Shown here: one piece after another, positions 17,405 through 25,635 of the stretch
Numbering within the stretch: position 1 is the stretch's first letter
Layout: each line of letters opens with the position of its first letter
Origin: Roseovarius halotolerans
GTDB taxonomy: Bacteria > Pseudomonadota > Alphaproteobacteria > Rhodobacterales > Rhodobacteraceae
Length of the DNA: 64,000 nt
Direction: 5' to 3'
Assembly (NCBI RefSeq): GCF_900172255.1
Contig: NZ_FWFU01000004.1
Coordinates: forward strand, 248,001-312,000
Notes under the pieces: model-generated
Databases searched by the model: none
The model's input: the letters and a program-made list of their open reading frames with translations, nothing else
Told to the model about the DNA's origin: nothing
Position numbers and translations under genes: made by a program

Positions 17405-18567
17405 AAAAGATTCCGCTGTGGAAACTGAAACGCGAGATCCTGCGCCTGGGGCGCACCATCTGGAATCTGCCCGGTATCGCCTGGGAATATCTCAGCCTGC
17501 GTCCGCGCTATGACAGGTCCGCGCCGCACAGCCGCAAGATTCATCACGGTGCCAAGCCGCTCACCGGCGAGGTCGCGATCTACCTGATCTTTCCCGCACA
17601 GGGCGTCCTGCCCTCGCATATGCACATGCTGGAGCATCTTGAAACGCAGGACATCAACCCGGTGGTGGTCTCCAACCTGCCGCTCTCTCAGGCCGATATG
17701 GACCGCATCCTGCCGCTGAGCGCGATGGTGATCGAGCGCCCCAATGTAGGCTATGATTTCGGCGGCTATCGCGATGCCGTGCTGCAACTGGGCGACAGGC
17801 TGCCAACGCTCGAGCGGCTATATATCCTCAACGATTCCGTCTGGATGATCGACGCGCCGCGCAGCTGGTTCGACGATGTGCGCGCCAAGGATGCTGATTT
17901 CTGCGGCGCCACCTCGAATTACGGCATCAAGCGTTGCGACGCCCGCGATTTTCGCGAACTGGTCTGGGAATACACGATCGAGCATCCCAATTTCCACTAT
18001 GCCTCATATGCGCTGGCCATCGGCCCCGATATCCTTCGCGATCCAGGCTTTCTGCGCTACTGGAAACGCTTCCGGCTCTCCAACGACAAGAAGCGCACCG
18101 TGCGACGGGGCGAAATCGGGCTGACCCAATGGGTCCACAAGAATGGCTACAAACACACCGCCACCTGCCCGGTCACGGGTCTTGATGCTGAAATCGCCGC
18201 CCTTGGCGATGATGAACTCGATGCGCTCACCCGCAACCTCGTGATCCCCGAATCCCCTCGCCTGCTCGCGATGCGCGATGAGGTCCTCCAAAGCGACCCG
18301 CACACGCCCGAGGGGCGCTCGGATCGAATACAGATCGTGCTGGCCACGGTGTCGGGACAGGCGATCGGATACGCGATGCCCTATTACACCACCCGCCGCA
18401 GGGGTTTTCAGTTCCTCAAGAAATCGCCGCTTTGGCTGTCGCGCGACTCATCCGACAAGATGCTCGAACTGATGTCCGGGCTTGACGGGCCACTGGGCCG
18501 ACAGGCTGCGCAAGAGGCCCGCGACCTGCGTGCCACCCGTGGCGCGGCCCTTGATGCAGGCGACTGA
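17401..18567 (+). CDS. Rhamnan synthesis F family protein
   Basis: A 388-aa protein of the RgpF family, taken to transfer rhamnose or a related deoxysugar in cell-surface polysaccharide assembly. The core includes VVVSNLPLSQAD, IERPNVGYDFGGYRDAV and LYILNDSVW, all typical of this family. The last third (after about residue 290) is specific to this group. Start ATG at 17401 overlaps the GT2 stop. The two enzymes probably act on the same glycan. Confidence 0.88.
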   Translation: MKKIPLWKLKREILRLGRTIWNLPGIAWEYLSLRPRYDRSAPHSRKIHHGAKPLTGEVAIYLIFPAQGVLPSHMHMLEHLETQDINPVVVSNLPLSQADMDRILPLSAMVIERPNVGYDFGGYRDAVLQLGDRLPTLERLYILNDSVWMIDAPRSWFDDVRAKDADFCGATSNYGIKRCDARDFRELVWEYTIEHPNFHYASYALAIGPDILRDPGFLRYWKRFRLSNDKKRTVRRGEIGLTQWVHKNGYKHTATCPVTGLDAEIAALGDDELDALTRNLVIPESPRLLAMRDEVLQSDPHTPEGRSDRIQIVLATVSGQAIGYAMPYYTTRRRGFQFLKKSPLWLSRDSSDKMLELMSGLDGPLGRQAAQEARDLRATRGAALDAGD

Positions 18568-18579
18568 CCCGCAAAACTG

Positions 18580-18606
18580 AAAAAGGCCCCACCTCGCGGC
18601 AGGGCC
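18580..18606 (-). terminator. Rho-independent terminator of the peroxiredoxin gene
   Basis: On the minus strand GGCCC (18602-18606) pairs with GGGCC (18585-18589) across a 12-base loop, followed by TTTTT. It lies about 20 bases past the peroxiredoxin stop. Confidence 0.7.
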
Positions 18607-18626
18607 ATTCGCAGGCGTCCCGGCAA

Positions 18627-19280
18627 TCAGCCCGGCAGCTTCGTCATCCGCAGATAGGGCAGGACCGTCTCGAAGGCGCCGTATTTCGCCTTTGCGTCCT
18701 CGTCGCTGACGGCGGTCGGGATCACCACGTCATCGCCGACATTCCAGTTCGCCGGGGTCGCCACGTTCTCGCGCGCCGCCGTCTGCAAACCGTCAAGCGC
18801 CCGCAACACCTCGGCGAAGTTGCGCCCCACATTCATCGGATAGGTCATGCTCAGCTTCAGCTTCTTGTCCGGCCCGATGATGAAAACCGCGCGCACCGTC
18901 GCGCTGTCCGCAGGGGTGCGCCCGTCGGGCAGATAGGCCTCGGCGGGCAGCATGTCGAACGCCTTGGATACCTCCAGGCCGTCATCCGCGATGATCGGGA
19001 ACCCGGCCTTCGCGCCGCCGACCTTCTCGATGTCGCCCTTCCACTTGCGGTGATCCTCGGCACTGTCGACCGAGACGCCAATCACCTTGCAGCCGCGCTT
19101 TTCCCATTCATCGGCCAGCTGCGCCACCGCGCCGAACTCGGTGGTGCAGACCGGCGTGAAATCCTTCGGATGCGAGAACAGGATCGCCCAGCTGTCGCCG
19201 ATCCAGTCATGCAGCGAGAATTCGCCCTGATCGGTCTCGACCTTCAGGTCCGGTATCGTGTCGTTGATGCGCAGTGCCAT
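18627..19280 (-). CDS. Peroxiredoxin, 1-Cys (Prx6) type
   Basis: Thiol peroxidase that reduces hydrogen peroxide and organic peroxides in the cytosol. 217 aa, with the peroxidatic Cys45 in PVCTTE and the Prx6-type long C-terminal half (VVIPTAVSDEDAKAKYG, then LPYLRMT). Phe-Thr-Pro-Val-Cys-Thr-Thr-Glu is diagnostic for the group. GGA precedes the ATG at 19280; the frame is open six codons upstream. The promoter region shared with the divergent aldehyde dehydrogenase gene holds a perfect palindrome. Confidence 0.94.
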   Translation of the reverse strand: MALRINDTIPDLKVETDQGEFSLHDWIGDSWAILFSHPKDFTPVCTTEFGAVAQLADEWEKRGCKVIGVSVDSAEDHRKWKGDIEKVGGAKAGFPIIADDGLEVSKAFDMLPAEAYLPDGRTPADSATVRAVFIIGPDKKLKLSMTYPMNVGRNFAEVLRALDGLQTAARENVATPANWNVGDDVVIPTAVSDEDAKAKYGAFETVLPYLRMTKLPG

Positions 19281-19318
19281 TTTCAGTGTCCTTTCCACTT
19301 GAAATCAGTTGAGATCCA

Positions 19319-19334
19319 GAATTTGATCAAATTC
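19319..19334. promoter_or_regulatory. Perfect 16-bp palindrome between divergent peroxiredoxin and ALDH genes
   Basis: GAATTTGATCAAATTC reads the same on both strands. It lies 39 bases before the peroxiredoxin start and 77 before the aldehyde dehydrogenase start. It is a plausible dimeric regulator site; the regulator is unknown. Confidence 0.5.
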
Positions 19335-19410
19335 CGGGGCAAAACCTTTTCCTGTCTTGCAGGTGATCATCCACACTGACAAGGTGCCATCAAATCGACG
19401 GAGGTCAACC

Positions 19411-20853
19411 ATGATCGAGAAACGTGAATTCTATATCGACGGCGCTTGGGTAAAACCTCGGGCGGGCACCGACCACAAGGTCATCAACCCATCCAACGAA
19501 GAGCCCTGCGCGGTTATTTCCCTTGGTGGTCAGGCGGATACCGACGCCGCGGTCGCGGCTGCGCGCACCGCCTTTCCCGCCTGGATGCGCACATCCAAGG
19601 CCGAACGTATCGCGCTGGTGGAGAAGCTCTACGAGATCTACGAATCCCGCATCGAAGAGATGGCGCAGGCGATCAGCCTCGAGATGGGCGCCCCGATCGA
19701 CCTGGCGCGTCAGGCCCAGGCCGCAGCCGGGCTTGGACATCTCAAGGCCTTCCTGAAGGTCGCCAAGGATTTCGACTTCATCGAACCCCTGGGCGATCAT
19801 GCGCCGCAAGACCGTATCGTGCATGAAGCGATCGGCGTCGTGGCGATGATCACGCCCTGGAACTGGCCGATGAACCAGATCAGCCTCAAGGTCGGCGCCG
19901 GTCTGATCGCGGGCTGCACGATGGTGCTAAAACCCTCTGAGGAATCGCCCCTGTCGGCGCTGCTCTTTGCCGAAATGGTCGATCAGGCAGGCTTCCCGAA
20001 AGGGGTCTTCAACCTCGTGAACGGCGATGGCGCGGGCGTTGGCTCTCAGCTTTCGGCACATGAGGACGTCGACATGGTGTCCTTCACCGGCTCCTCGCGG
20101 GCCGGCAAGCTGATCTCCAAATCCGCCGCCGATACGCTCAAGCGCGTCAGCCTTGAACTGGGCGGCAAGGGCGCGAACCTGGTGTTCGCCGATGCCGATG
20201 ACGCAGCCGTCAAACGCGGCGTCCTGCATTGCATGAACAACTCGGGCCAGTCCTGCAACGCTCCCACCCGGATGCTGGTGCAGCGCGACATCTACGATCG
20301 CGCCGTCGAAACCGCCGCCGAGGTGGCGAAATCGGTTCAGGTCGGCCCCGCCGACCAGGAGGGGCGCCATATCGGGCCCGTCGTCAACGAGGTTCAGTTC
20401 AACAAGATCCAGGACCTGATCCAGAAGGGCATCGACGAAGGTGCGCGCCTTGTTGCCGGTGGAACCGGGCGGCCCGACGGCCTCAACCGCGGCTTCTTCG
20501 TCAAACCCACGGTGTTTGCCGATGTGAATAACGACATGACCATCGCGCGCGAGGAAATCTTCGGCCCGGTGCTGTCGATCATCCCCTTCGGAACCGAGGA
20601 AGAAGGGATCGCGATTGCCAACGACACGCCCTATGGCCTGACCAATTATGTCCAGACCCAGGACGGCGCGCGTGCCAACCGCTGCGCGCTGGCGCTGCGT
20701 TCGGGTATGGTCGAGATGAATGGTCAGAGCCGCGGCATGGGTTCGCCTTTCGGCGGCATGAAACAGTCCGGCAACGGGCGTGAAGGCGGCAAATGGGGCA
20801 TCGAGGATTTCCTCGAGGTCAAGGCCGTCTCGGGCTGGACCGAAGGCGTCTGA
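19411..20853 (+). CDS. Aldehyde dehydrogenase family protein
   Basis: A 480-aa NAD(P)-dependent aldehyde dehydrogenase. General base Glu249 in LELGGKGAN and nucleophile Cys282 in NSGQSCNAPTRM are both present, as are TPWNWPMNQ (148-156) and the GSxxxG loop FTGSSRAGK. The closest match by motif is the broad-specificity group near ALDH class 1/2. GGAGG precedes the ATG at 19411. Five bases separate it from the GT25 gene, but a functional link with glycan synthesis is not evident. Confidence 0.92.
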   Translation: MIEKREFYIDGAWVKPRAGTDHKVINPSNEEPCAVISLGGQADTDAAVAAARTAFPAWMRTSKAERIALVEKLYEIYESRIEEMAQAISLEMGAPIDLARQAQAAAGLGHLKAFLKVAKDFDFIEPLGDHAPQDRIVHEAIGVVAMITPWNWPMNQISLKVGAGLIAGCTMVLKPSEESPLSALLFAEMVDQAGFPKGVFNLVNGDGAGVGSQLSAHEDVDMVSFTGSSRAGKLISKSAADTLKRVSLELGGKGANLVFADADDAAVKRGVLHCMNNSGQSCNAPTRMLVQRDIYDRAVETAAEVAKSVQVGPADQEGRHIGPVVNEVQFNKIQDLIQKGIDEGARLVAGGTGRPDGLNRGFFVKPTVFADVNNDMTIAREEIFGPVLSIIPFGTEEEGIAIANDTPYGLTNYVQTQDGARANRCALALRSGMVEMNGQSRGMGSPFGGMKQSGNGREGGKWGIEDFLEVKAVSGWTEGV

Positions 20854-20857
20854 CAGG

Positions 20858-21604
20858 ATGGAACTGCGCGCCTTTGTCCTCCATGCCGACCGCGATGGGG
20901 ACGCACGGGCACAGGCGCGCAGGGTTCTCGATGCCTGCGGGGTGGATGGAGAGCTCTGGCCGATGGTGCAGGGCGCGGGCCTGTCGGTCTCAGATCTTGA
21001 GCAGACCGTGGGCGCCGACCTTTTCGAGCCCGCCTACCCGCTGTCGCTCGATACAGGCGAGATCGGCCGCTTCCTGACCCACCGCCAGATATGGGCTGAA
21101 ATCGAGCGCCGCGGCCTCGATGCGGCGCTGGTTCTCGACGGCGCCACGGGGATCGACCCCGACCCGTTCGACGACGCGCTTGATCTGGGTCTCTCCCATG
21201 TGACTGCACTTGGTTATATCGAGCTGCGCGACCACCCCTGCCCCGGCCCCTCGGCCCTGATCGACACGCAGCGCCATGCCACCCTGACCGTGCCGCAACA
21301 GGCCACCGGGCGCACCGCCGCGCAGCTTGTGGGGCACGAGGCAGCCGCGCATCTTCTGGCGCTCTCCGATCTTTTCGACCGGCCAATGGAAACCTTCGTT
21401 CACAGCCACTGGCACACAGGTCTTCGCCCCGCTTCGATCCAGCCCTGCGGCGTGATCGCGCCGCCGCCCCTTGCGCAGGCAACACCGCCCAGCGGTGTCT
21501 GGCCACGGATGCGCTATGACCTTGCACAGCGGCGCTACCTGCACCTGATCTCGCAACGAGCACAGGTCAGCGCCGCCCCCGCCACCGGCGGCTTCATCAG
21601 CTAG
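20858..21604 (+). CDS. Family 25 glycosyltransferase-like protein
   Basis: A 248-aa protein resembling the LPS glycosyltransferase family 25. The diagnostic segment is LDTGEIGRFLTHRQIW (about 63-78), matching the LxxGEIGCxLSHxxxW block, followed by AALVLDGATGIDPD where GT25 members carry an acidic EDD-type motif; here only one or two acidic residues remain. It may therefore be divergent in catalysis. It shares an operon with the upstream aldehyde dehydrogenase and probably the following kinase-like gene. Confidence 0.72.
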   Translation: MELRAFVLHADRDGDARAQARRVLDACGVDGELWPMVQGAGLSVSDLEQTVGADLFEPAYPLSLDTGEIGRFLTHRQIWAEIERRGLDAALVLDGATGIDPDPFDDALDLGLSHVTALGYIELRDHPCPGPSALIDTQRHATLTVPQQATGRTAAQLVGHEAAAHLLALSDLFDRPMETFVHSHWHTGLRPASIQPCGVIAPPPLAQATPPSGVWPRMRYDLAQRRYLHLISQRAQVSAAPATGGFIS

Positions 21605-21659
21605 ACACGAGCGGCGCGCGCTCTTCCCCTGTCAACGGAAAGCCACTAAGACGGGCGCG

Positions 21660-22706
21660 ATGCAGATCGACGCTCATATCACCCGCGCCCCTTTCGCGCC
21701 CGAGACCGTGCACAAGCGCGACATCTTTTCGGAGACCGTGTCGGGCCGCCTCGACGGAATCGAGGACTTCCCCGTCGTCTTGCGCAAGCTCGACGGCGTG
21801 CCGCTCTATGCACGTCCCATCGCCTGGGCGCTGGCGCGCCGCGAGATCCGCGCCCTGCGCGCCGTGCAGGGGATCGAGGGCTGCCCGGTGCTGGTGCGCG
21901 TCGACAAGACCGGCCTCCTGCGCAGCTGGACGCGCGGCACACCGCTGCAACTGGCGCGCCCCAACGAGGCCCTCTGGTATCGCGACGCAAGGCGTCTCCT
22001 GCGCCAGATGCGCCGCGCCGGAGTCACCCATAACGACATCGCCAAACCGCAGAACTGGCTGATGACCCCGGATGGCCGCGCCGCCGTGATCGACTTTCAG
22101 CTCGCTTCGGTCCATCGCCGCCGGGGCAAGCTCTTTCGGATCATGGCGCGCGAAGACCTGCGCCACCTGCTCAAACAGAAACGCGCCTATGCGCCGCACC
22201 TGCTGACCCCCGCCGAGCAGACGATGCTGGCGCAAAAGGCCCTGCCCGCCCGTATCTGGATGGCCACGGGCAAACGACTCTACAATTTCGTCACACGGCG
22301 ACTGATGAACTGGTCCGACGGCGAAGGCACCGAGGACCGCGTCGAACGTGACGGCCCCGCGCTGCGCGCGGCTTTGCTGGCGCACCCGCAGATCAGCGAC
22401 CTCGCGCTCTGCACCTATGCGCTGCCCGCAAAGGGCGTGGGACTCTACGCATTCGTGGAAACGTCACTGTCCCGCGCCGATCTTTCGGCCCTTGCCCCTG
22501 ACCCTGCCCCGGAACTCATGCAACCGGTCGCCGCGCTGCCGCGCGACGCGGCTGGCGCGGTCCGCCATGACGCGCTGCAACTGGTGGCGACAAACCGTCT
22601 TGATGAACTCGAACAGATGCAGGGCGGCGACCCCGATCTCGCCCGATGCCTGGCCCCGGTCATCGCGAACCGTCTCAACCTCACGGACCGCGTGCTGCGC
22701 CGCTGA
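21660..22706 (+). CDS. Protein-kinase-like phosphotransferase fused to AMP_binding_C-like domain
   Basis: A 348-aa protein with two parts. Residues 20-200 look like a small kinase of the LPS-kinase/RIO type: Lys43 as candidate ATP lysine, Glu62, catalytic loop HNDIAKPQN (124-132, Asp126 and Asn132), metal-binding DFQ (145-147). Residues about 232-312 resemble the C-terminal lid of acyl-CoA synthetases (AALLAHPQISDLALCTY, GLYAFVETS, LPRDAAGAVRHDALQ), but the position of the catalytic Lys is Ala300. The kinase could act on a glycan or lipid, given the GT25 neighbour. The domain reading is mine and unverified. Confidence 0.65.
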   Translation: MQIDAHITRAPFAPETVHKRDIFSETVSGRLDGIEDFPVVLRKLDGVPLYARPIAWALARREIRALRAVQGIEGCPVLVRVDKTGLLRSWTRGTPLQLARPNEALWYRDARRLLRQMRRAGVTHNDIAKPQNWLMTPDGRAAVIDFQLASVHRRRGKLFRIMAREDLRHLLKQKRAYAPHLLTPAEQTMLAQKALPARIWMATGKRLYNFVTRRLMNWSDGEGTEDRVERDGPALRAALLAHPQISDLALCTYALPAKGVGLYAFVETSLSRADLSALAPDPAPELMQPVAALPRDAAGAVRHDALQLVATNRLDELEQMQGGDPDLARCLAPVIANRLNLTDRVLRR

Positions 22707-22778
22707 AACGTCGGCCTCGGACAAGCGGGGTATTCCAATGCCCGGGCCTTCGTCCTGCCGCAGTCCGCATCAAATCCG

Positions 22779-23522
22779 CTAGCGCCCGCTGAACTCCGCC
22801 TGGCGCTTTTCTCGGAAAGCGGCGAGTCCCTCTTGCCGGTCCTCGCTGCTTTCGACCCGATCGAGGTCTCGCATGGTGCGCCCCATGCGTTCCGCGGGTG
22901 CCGGTGTCAACATTTCCGACACAACCGTTTGTTTCAGCGTCTGCAGAACCAAAGGCGCCATCGCCGCCATCTCGGCAGCCATTGCGCGCGCCGCGTTCAG
23001 GTGCTGACCCGGTTCGACGACTTCGTTCACGAGCCCCATTTCATATGCCCGTTCCGCACTGACCGCGCGCCCCAGAAGCATGATCTCCATGGCCACCTTG
23101 TGCGGCAGTCGGGCGGCAAGCGATGCGATCAGGCCGCCGGTCATGCCGACCTTGCCCTCGGGATAAAGGAACTTGCTACGCCGCGTCGCCACACAAAGAT
23201 CGCAAAGCGCCGCAAGCACGATACCCCCGCCAATACAATGGCCATCAATGGCGCAGATTACGGGCTTCGTCGTGGTAATGCCCATTCCGGGCATACAGCG
23301 CCACAACTCGGGAAAGTCCTCCAGATCGGCGCCTGCGGTAAATGCCTTTTCCCCCGCGCCGGTCAGGATCGCGACCCGCTGATCCTCGCATTCATCGAAC
23401 TCGGCGAACCCATCCTGAATCCGCCGCGCAAGATCCTTGTCGATCGCGTTCATCTTCTCGGGCCGGTTGATCGTGAAGATCGTGACGCGCTCCTCCCTCG
23501 TGATGTCCAGACTCTCAGACAT
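22779..23522 (-). CDS. Enoyl-CoA hydratase/isomerase (crotonase) family protein
   Basis: A 247-aa crotonase fold enzyme acting on a CoA thioester. The oxyanion-hole segment CIGGGIVLAALCD is present, but the first catalytic Glu of hydratases (CELA motif) is replaced by Val, while the second is kept in YPEGKVG. A simple hydratase mechanism is thus doubtful; isomerase, hydrolase or another crotonase activity is possible. Its ATG at 23522 overlaps the tctA stop by eight bases, so it is the last gene of the transporter operon. Confidence 0.85.
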   Translation of the reverse strand: MSESLDITREERVTIFTINRPEKMNAIDKDLARRIQDGFAEFDECEDQRVAILTGAGEKAFTAGADLEDFPELWRCMPGMGITTTKPVICAIDGHCIGGGIVLAALCDLCVATRRSKFLYPEGKVGMTGGLIASLAARLPHKVAMEIMLLGRAVSAERAYEMGLVNEVVEPGQHLNAARAMAAEMAAMAPLVLQTLKQTVVSEMLTPAPAERMGRTMRDLDRVESSEDRQEGLAAFREKRQAEFSGR

Positions 23523-25035
23523 CGCGCTTCTCCTCTTGAACCTTCGGCAGAGCCACATCGGGCGAACGTCCTGCCAGATGCCTGCGCACCATCAACACGA
23601 CCGAAAGGATGGTAAGCGACCAGAAAACCCACGTGATCCAGCTTCTCATGAAAATGGTCAGGCTGCCCTGGGACATCAGCAGCGATTGGCGGAAACTGTC
23701 TTCAAGCATCGGACCGAGGATGAACGCGATCAGGAAAGGTGCCGAGGGGATATGCATCCTCATCATCAAGAAACCGACAATGCCGAAGCCGACCATCACG
23801 TAGATGTCGAAGAAGGAATTGTTGACCGCATATGCACCGAAGACGCACAGCACCATGACCACGGGATAAAGATAGCTTCTTGGTATCGAAGCGATGTGCT
23901 TGAACATGTGGATCGCCGCCTTGCCGATGATCAGCAGGAACAGCGAGCTGATCGAGATGCCGATGAACAGGGCATAGATCAGGTCGATATTCTGTTCGAA
24001 CAGCATCGGCCCCGGACGCAACCCATGGACCATGAACGCACCCAGGATGACGGCGGTGATCACGTCCCCCGGAATTCCCAGCGCAAGAAGCGGAATCATC
24101 GTCGAACCGGCAACGCCGTTGTTCCCGGCCTCAGCAGCGGCCACGCCTTCCAACTCGCCCTTGCCGAAATTCTTCCGGTTGGGCGAGCGCCGCATCGCTT
24201 CGGAATAGGATACGAAAGCTGACGGCGCGCCGCCGATGCCGGGGATCGCGCCCAGCACGACACCGATCAGACTGCCGCGCAGAATCGACCGGAAGCAGTA
24301 GCGGAAATCGGCGAATGTCGCCCTCGAACCACTCGGATCCGCGGCGATCTTTCCGGTTTCGCCACGCTTGGCATAGCCGTTGAGGATTTCGGGAATCGCG
24401 AAAAGTCCGATCAGAAGCGGGATGAACGCCAGCCCCCCTAGCAGGTCGGTGTTTCCGAAGGTGAAACGGTCGGTCCCATAAATCAGATCCAGCCCCACCG
24501 TCGCCAGCAACAGCCCGGCGCCCGCCGAAATGAAGCCGCGCAGCAGGCTGTCGCCCGAAACCGAAGCGATGATCGTCAGGGAAAAGAAAATCAGGGTGAA
24601 GTTCTCGGGCGGGCCGAAGCTTGTCACGAGCTGGGCGAGGTATCCGACCAAGAGGATCAGCGACAGGTTGGACACGAGATCAGCGAAACAAGATGCGTAG
24701 AGCGCGATATCAAGGGCCCTGCCCGCTTGCCCCTTCTGTGCCAGCGGATAGCCATCCAGCACCGAACAGGACGCCGCCGGGGTGCCGGGCGTCTTGACGA
24801 GGATGGCCGGGATGGACCCGCCATAGACCCCGCCTTTGTAGACCCCCAGAAGCAGCAATATGCCCGTGACGGGCGGAAGCGTGAACGTGAAAGGAAGCGT
24901 CAGGGCCACCGCCATCGTCGAGGTCATGCCGGGAATGGCCCCGACGATGACACCGATCGCGATCCCACCTGCCAGCGCGATCATGTTGTAGACGTTCAGG
25001 AAAAGTACGAGGGCGTCCGAAAGGTTCTCGATCAT
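23515..25035 (-). CDS. tctA: Tripartite tricarboxylate transporter, large permease TctA
   Basis: Main membrane subunit of a TTT-type secondary transporter, 506 aa with about ten to twelve transmembrane segments. Family hallmarks include VGAIPGMTSTMAVAL near residue 33, GGVYGGSIPAILVKTPGTPA (about 69-88) and VLGAIPGIGG in the second half. It takes up a carboxylate delivered by the TctC binding protein, driven by the ion gradient. It follows tctB by 12 bp and overlaps the crotonase gene. Confidence 0.96.
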   Translation of the reverse strand: MIENLSDALVLFLNVYNMIALAGGIAIGVIVGAIPGMTSTMAVALTLPFTFTLPPVTGILLLLGVYKGGVYGGSIPAILVKTPGTPAASCSVLDGYPLAQKGQAGRALDIALYASCFADLVSNLSLILLVGYLAQLVTSFGPPENFTLIFFSLTIIASVSGDSLLRGFISAGAGLLLATVGLDLIYGTDRFTFGNTDLLGGLAFIPLLIGLFAIPEILNGYAKRGETGKIAADPSGSRATFADFRYCFRSILRGSLIGVVLGAIPGIGGAPSAFVSYSEAMRRSPNRKNFGKGELEGVAAAEAGNNGVAGSTMIPLLALGIPGDVITAVILGAFMVHGLRPGPMLFEQNIDLIYALFIGISISSLFLLIIGKAAIHMFKHIASIPRSYLYPVVMVLCVFGAYAVNNSFFDIYVMVGFGIVGFLMMRMHIPSAPFLIAFILGPMLEDSFRQSLLMSQGSLTIFMRSWITWVFWSLTILSVVLMVRRHLAGRSPDVALPKVQEEKRDV

Positions 25036-25047
25036 GGTGTCAGCACC

Positions 25048-25551
25048 TCAAAGCAATCCATTCAAAGGCCCAAGCGGCACCGGGACCTTGGCGACGTACC
25101 GAAAGAACATGTACAGAATGAGCACCGTTGCGACCGACACGCCTATGGCTTTCGGCCATTCCCCGCGGCCATGCATCAGGATCATGCCCAAAAGCATTGC
25201 GATGGACGGCAACACCACACCAAAGGGCTTGAGCGCGGCACAAAACAGCACCATGAGCAATGCCGTCGGAATCACGCGAAGATCGCTCATGTCGAAAGGC
25301 TGTTCTTCGCTTTCGACGGGATCGCCGTCCTGCGATTTGATACCACTGTAATAAGCCTGGATCGCAAGAAGCGCACTCAGCCCCGCCATGCTGACAAGAA
25401 TGATGCGCGGCCAGAATGTTGGCGAAAGCGCCAGGTTGGGGATCACCTTGGGCGTCTTGACAGCCCAGGGAAGTATCCCGAAGAGGACGAACAACGCCAA
25501 GGCGCAAACCACAAGCCCTAGCACGAAGTCGCGCTTGTTGACGGTCTTCAA
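25048..25551 (-). CDS. tctB: Tripartite tricarboxylate transporter, small subunit TctB
   Basis: Small membrane subunit with four hydrophobic segments. I place the start at a TTG (25551), giving LKTVNKRDFVLG with GGAGGGA six bases upstream. An ATG at 25626 is in frame but has no ribosome binding site and would translate through a strong hairpin (25597-25620). From the TTG the protein has 167 aa, and the first membrane segment begins near residue 9, as is usual for TctB. Sequence similarity within this family is low; context makes the assignment firm. Confidence 0.88.
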   Translation of the reverse strand: MKTVNKRDFVLGLVVCALALFVLFGILPWAVKTPKVIPNLALSPTFWPRIILVSMAGLSALLAIQAYYSGIKSQDGDPVESEEQPFDMSDLRVIPTALLMVLFCAALKPFGVVLPSIAMLLGMILMHGRGEWPKAIGVSVATVLILYMFFRYVAKVPVPLGPLNGLL

Positions 25552-25596
25552 GGACAGTCCCTCCGGCTGAAACGGATTGATGATCAGGATCAGGGC

Positions 25597-25620
25597 GTGC
25601 GGCCGGCTGACCGGCCGCAC
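25597..25620 (-). other. Strong hairpin between tctC and tctB
   Basis: GTGCGGCCGG and CCGGCCGCAC form a perfect 10-bp stem with a 4-base loop, 15 bases after the tctC stop. No T-run follows. Such hairpins between a binding-protein gene and its permease genes often protect the upstream mRNA or reduce read-through. Confidence 0.7.
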
Positions 25621-25635
25621 AGTCATGGAATGGCT

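Noticed and set aside
25552..25626. N-terminal extension of TctB from the ATG at 25626
   Set aside because: No ribosome binding site, translation through a strong hairpin, and the TTG at 25551 has GGAGGGA at good spacing directly before the first membrane segment.
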